Below are positions 63,237 to 64,000 of a stretch of DNA of 64,000 nt, in pieces (within the stretch, counting starts at the first letter, position 1; each line of letters opens with the position of its first letter). The notes under the pieces were generated by a model, which had not been told where the DNA came from, did no database searches, and saw only the letters and a program-made list of their open reading frames with translations. Source of the stretch: Paenibacillus agricola (GTDB taxonomy: Bacteria > Bacillota > Bacilli > Paenibacillales > NBRC-103111); assembly GCF_011440305.1 (NCBI RefSeq), contig NZ_JAAOIW010000006.1, positions 348,814-412,813 on the forward strand, given 5' to 3'. Position numbers and translations under genes: made by a program.

Positions 63237-63245
63237 AATACCTGG

Positions 63246-63278
63246 AGCCGTTTCCCTTAGTTGGGAGGCGGCTTTTTT
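63246..63278 (+). terminator. Terminator of the thiL-tsaD operon
   Basis: GCCGTTTCCC pairs with GGGAGGCGGC, including two G-T pairs, followed by six T. Confidence 0.9.
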
Positions 63279-63364
63279 GCAGCTTTTCGTAGAGTCGCCA
63301 GACAGCTTAGTTACATCCTATTGCTGCTCATATGAGTATGCGAAAAATATTTTGAATAATTAGC

Positions 63365-63393
63365 TTGCATTCTTGATCCGGATTTGTTATATT
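63365..63393 (+). promoter_or_regulatory. rRNA operon promoter P1
   Basis: TTGCAT (63365-63370) and TATATT (63388-63393) are 17 bp apart, upstream of the 16S rRNA gene. Confidence 0.75.
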
Positions 63394-63493
63394 ATCTCTT
63401 GTCGCTTCTGAGGCATAAGCTTTTGAAAGCTTCAATACACATTGTTTTTCGTAAAACATCATGCTTTAAAAAAATGTTTCGAAAAAATAATGC

Positions 63494-63523
63494 TTGCAAT
63501 TGAATACGAGAATATGGTATATT
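63494..63523 (+). promoter_or_regulatory. rRNA operon promoter P2
   Basis: TTGCAA (63494-63499) and TATATT (63518-63523) are 18 bp apart. It lies 130 bp after P1, the tandem arrangement typical of Bacilli rrn operons. Confidence 0.75.
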
Positions 63524-63590
63524 GATCAGGTCGCTTTTGACGGAAAATGTCGAAAATGATCGAAAGATATAACGAAAATATTTAATAGTT

Positions 63591-63607
63591 TTGTCCTTTG
63601 AAAACTG
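63591..63607 (+). promoter_or_regulatory. boxA-like antitermination element in the rRNA leader
   Basis: TTGTCCTTTGAAAACTG resembles the TGTTCTTTGAAAACT leader element of Bacillus rrn operons, where the Nus factors bind. Confidence 0.65.
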
Positions 63608-63681
63608 AATCAACGAGTGAGTAAAAATAGAGAATGCAAGTTCTCGCCAGATGTAAAGAATGAGGCAACTCAAGTTCTACC

Positions 63682-64000
63682 TTAATGGAGAGTTTGATCC
63701 TGGCTCAGGACGAACGCTGGCGGCGTGCCTAATACATGCAAGTCGAGCGGATTGTACCTTCGGGTACAGTTAGCGGCGGACGGGTGAGTAACACGTAGGC
63801 AACCTGCCTGTAGGACGGGGATAACTACCGGAAACGGTAGCTAAGACCCGATACCTGCCCCGAGCGCATGCTTGGGGCAAGAAACGCGGAGCAATCTGTG
63901 GCCTATAGATGGGCCTGCGGCGCATTAGCTAGTTGGTGGGGTAACGGCCCACCAAGGCGACGATGCGTAGCCGACCTGAGAGGGTGACCGGCCACACTGG
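63682..64000 (+). rRNA. 16S ribosomal RNA, 5' part
   Basis: The conserved start AGAGTTTGATCCTGGCTCAG begins at 63689, which is position 8 in E. coli numbering, so the gene starts near 63682. The conserved GGCGGCGTGCCTAATACATG and GGCGGACGGGTGAGTAACAC follow. The window cuts the gene after about 320 bases. The V1-V2 region is of Paenibacillaceae type. Confidence 0.98.

Overview
The window looks like chromosomal DNA of an endospore-forming Firmicute of the Paenibacillaceae (Paenibacillus, Cohnella or a close relative). The evidence is strong AGGAGG-type ribosome binding sites, a gerA-type spore germination operon, a SinI/SinR pair, a Ku/LigD pair, LplB/LplC-type sugar permeases with a large lipoprotein binding subunit, many AraC regulators, and the start of a 16S rRNA gene at the right edge with tandem rrn promoters. 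No intact insertion sequence, prophage, CRISPR array or tRNA was seen.

Layout. 1-5.7 kb: end of a YesM-type sensor kinase, a carbohydrate ABC importer (two permeases and a lipoprotein), and an AraC regulator divergent from a PhyH-type dioxygenase. 5.8-7.3 kb: an SDR oxidoreductase and a TetR regulator that share an operator sequence. 7.4-9.9 kb: small membrane proteins, a DUF1904 protein and two decayed genes (an alpha/beta hydrolase and a PfkB sugar kinase). 9.9-11.4 kb: a cyclic-di-GMP-I riboswitch with a terminator ahead of an HD-GYP phosphodiesterase. 11.6-16.9 kb: an FAD oxidoreductase divergent from a second AraC regulator, then a membrane diguanylate cyclase. 17-23.1 kb: a zinc alcohol dehydrogenase with a ROK sugar kinase, a FadR-type repressor, and the glycolate oxidase pair glcD-glcF. 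23.3-31 kb: a small YvyF-like protein, thymidine kinase and glutamate synthase (gltB, gltD).

31-43 kb is the most interesting part. sinI-sinR faces a five-gene operon on the minus strand: glmS, a membrane HEAT-repeat protein, a processive family-2 glycosyltransferase, a protein with a degenerate GGDEF domain plus a degenerate receiver, and a membrane-anchored glycosidase with a CBM9-like tail. This looks like an exopolysaccharide machine built on amino sugar. Divergent from it is a four-gene cassette (UbiA/DPPR-synthase type prenyltransferase, SMR-type membrane protein, DUF212 PAP2-like phosphatase, GT-C-like membrane protein). It resembles the mycobacterial polyprenyl-phosphate pentose route.

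43-58.4 kb: an SgrR-type regulator with a secreted TIM-barrel-like protein, a DUF4173 membrane protein, a HAD phosphatase, an M23 peptidase, the germination operon gerA-gerC-small protein-gerB, cardiolipin synthase, and ligD-ku. 58.6-64 kb: a small acidic protein, then thiL-tsaE-tsaB-rimI-tsaD (thiamine diphosphate and tRNA t6A synthesis), and the rrn promoters with the 5' part of 16S rRNA.

A working theme is cyclic-di-GMP and biofilm control. One cyclase, one riboswitch-controlled phosphodiesterase, one degenerate GGDEF protein inside a polysaccharide operon, and SinI/SinR all lie within about 30 kb. The functional links among them are inference.
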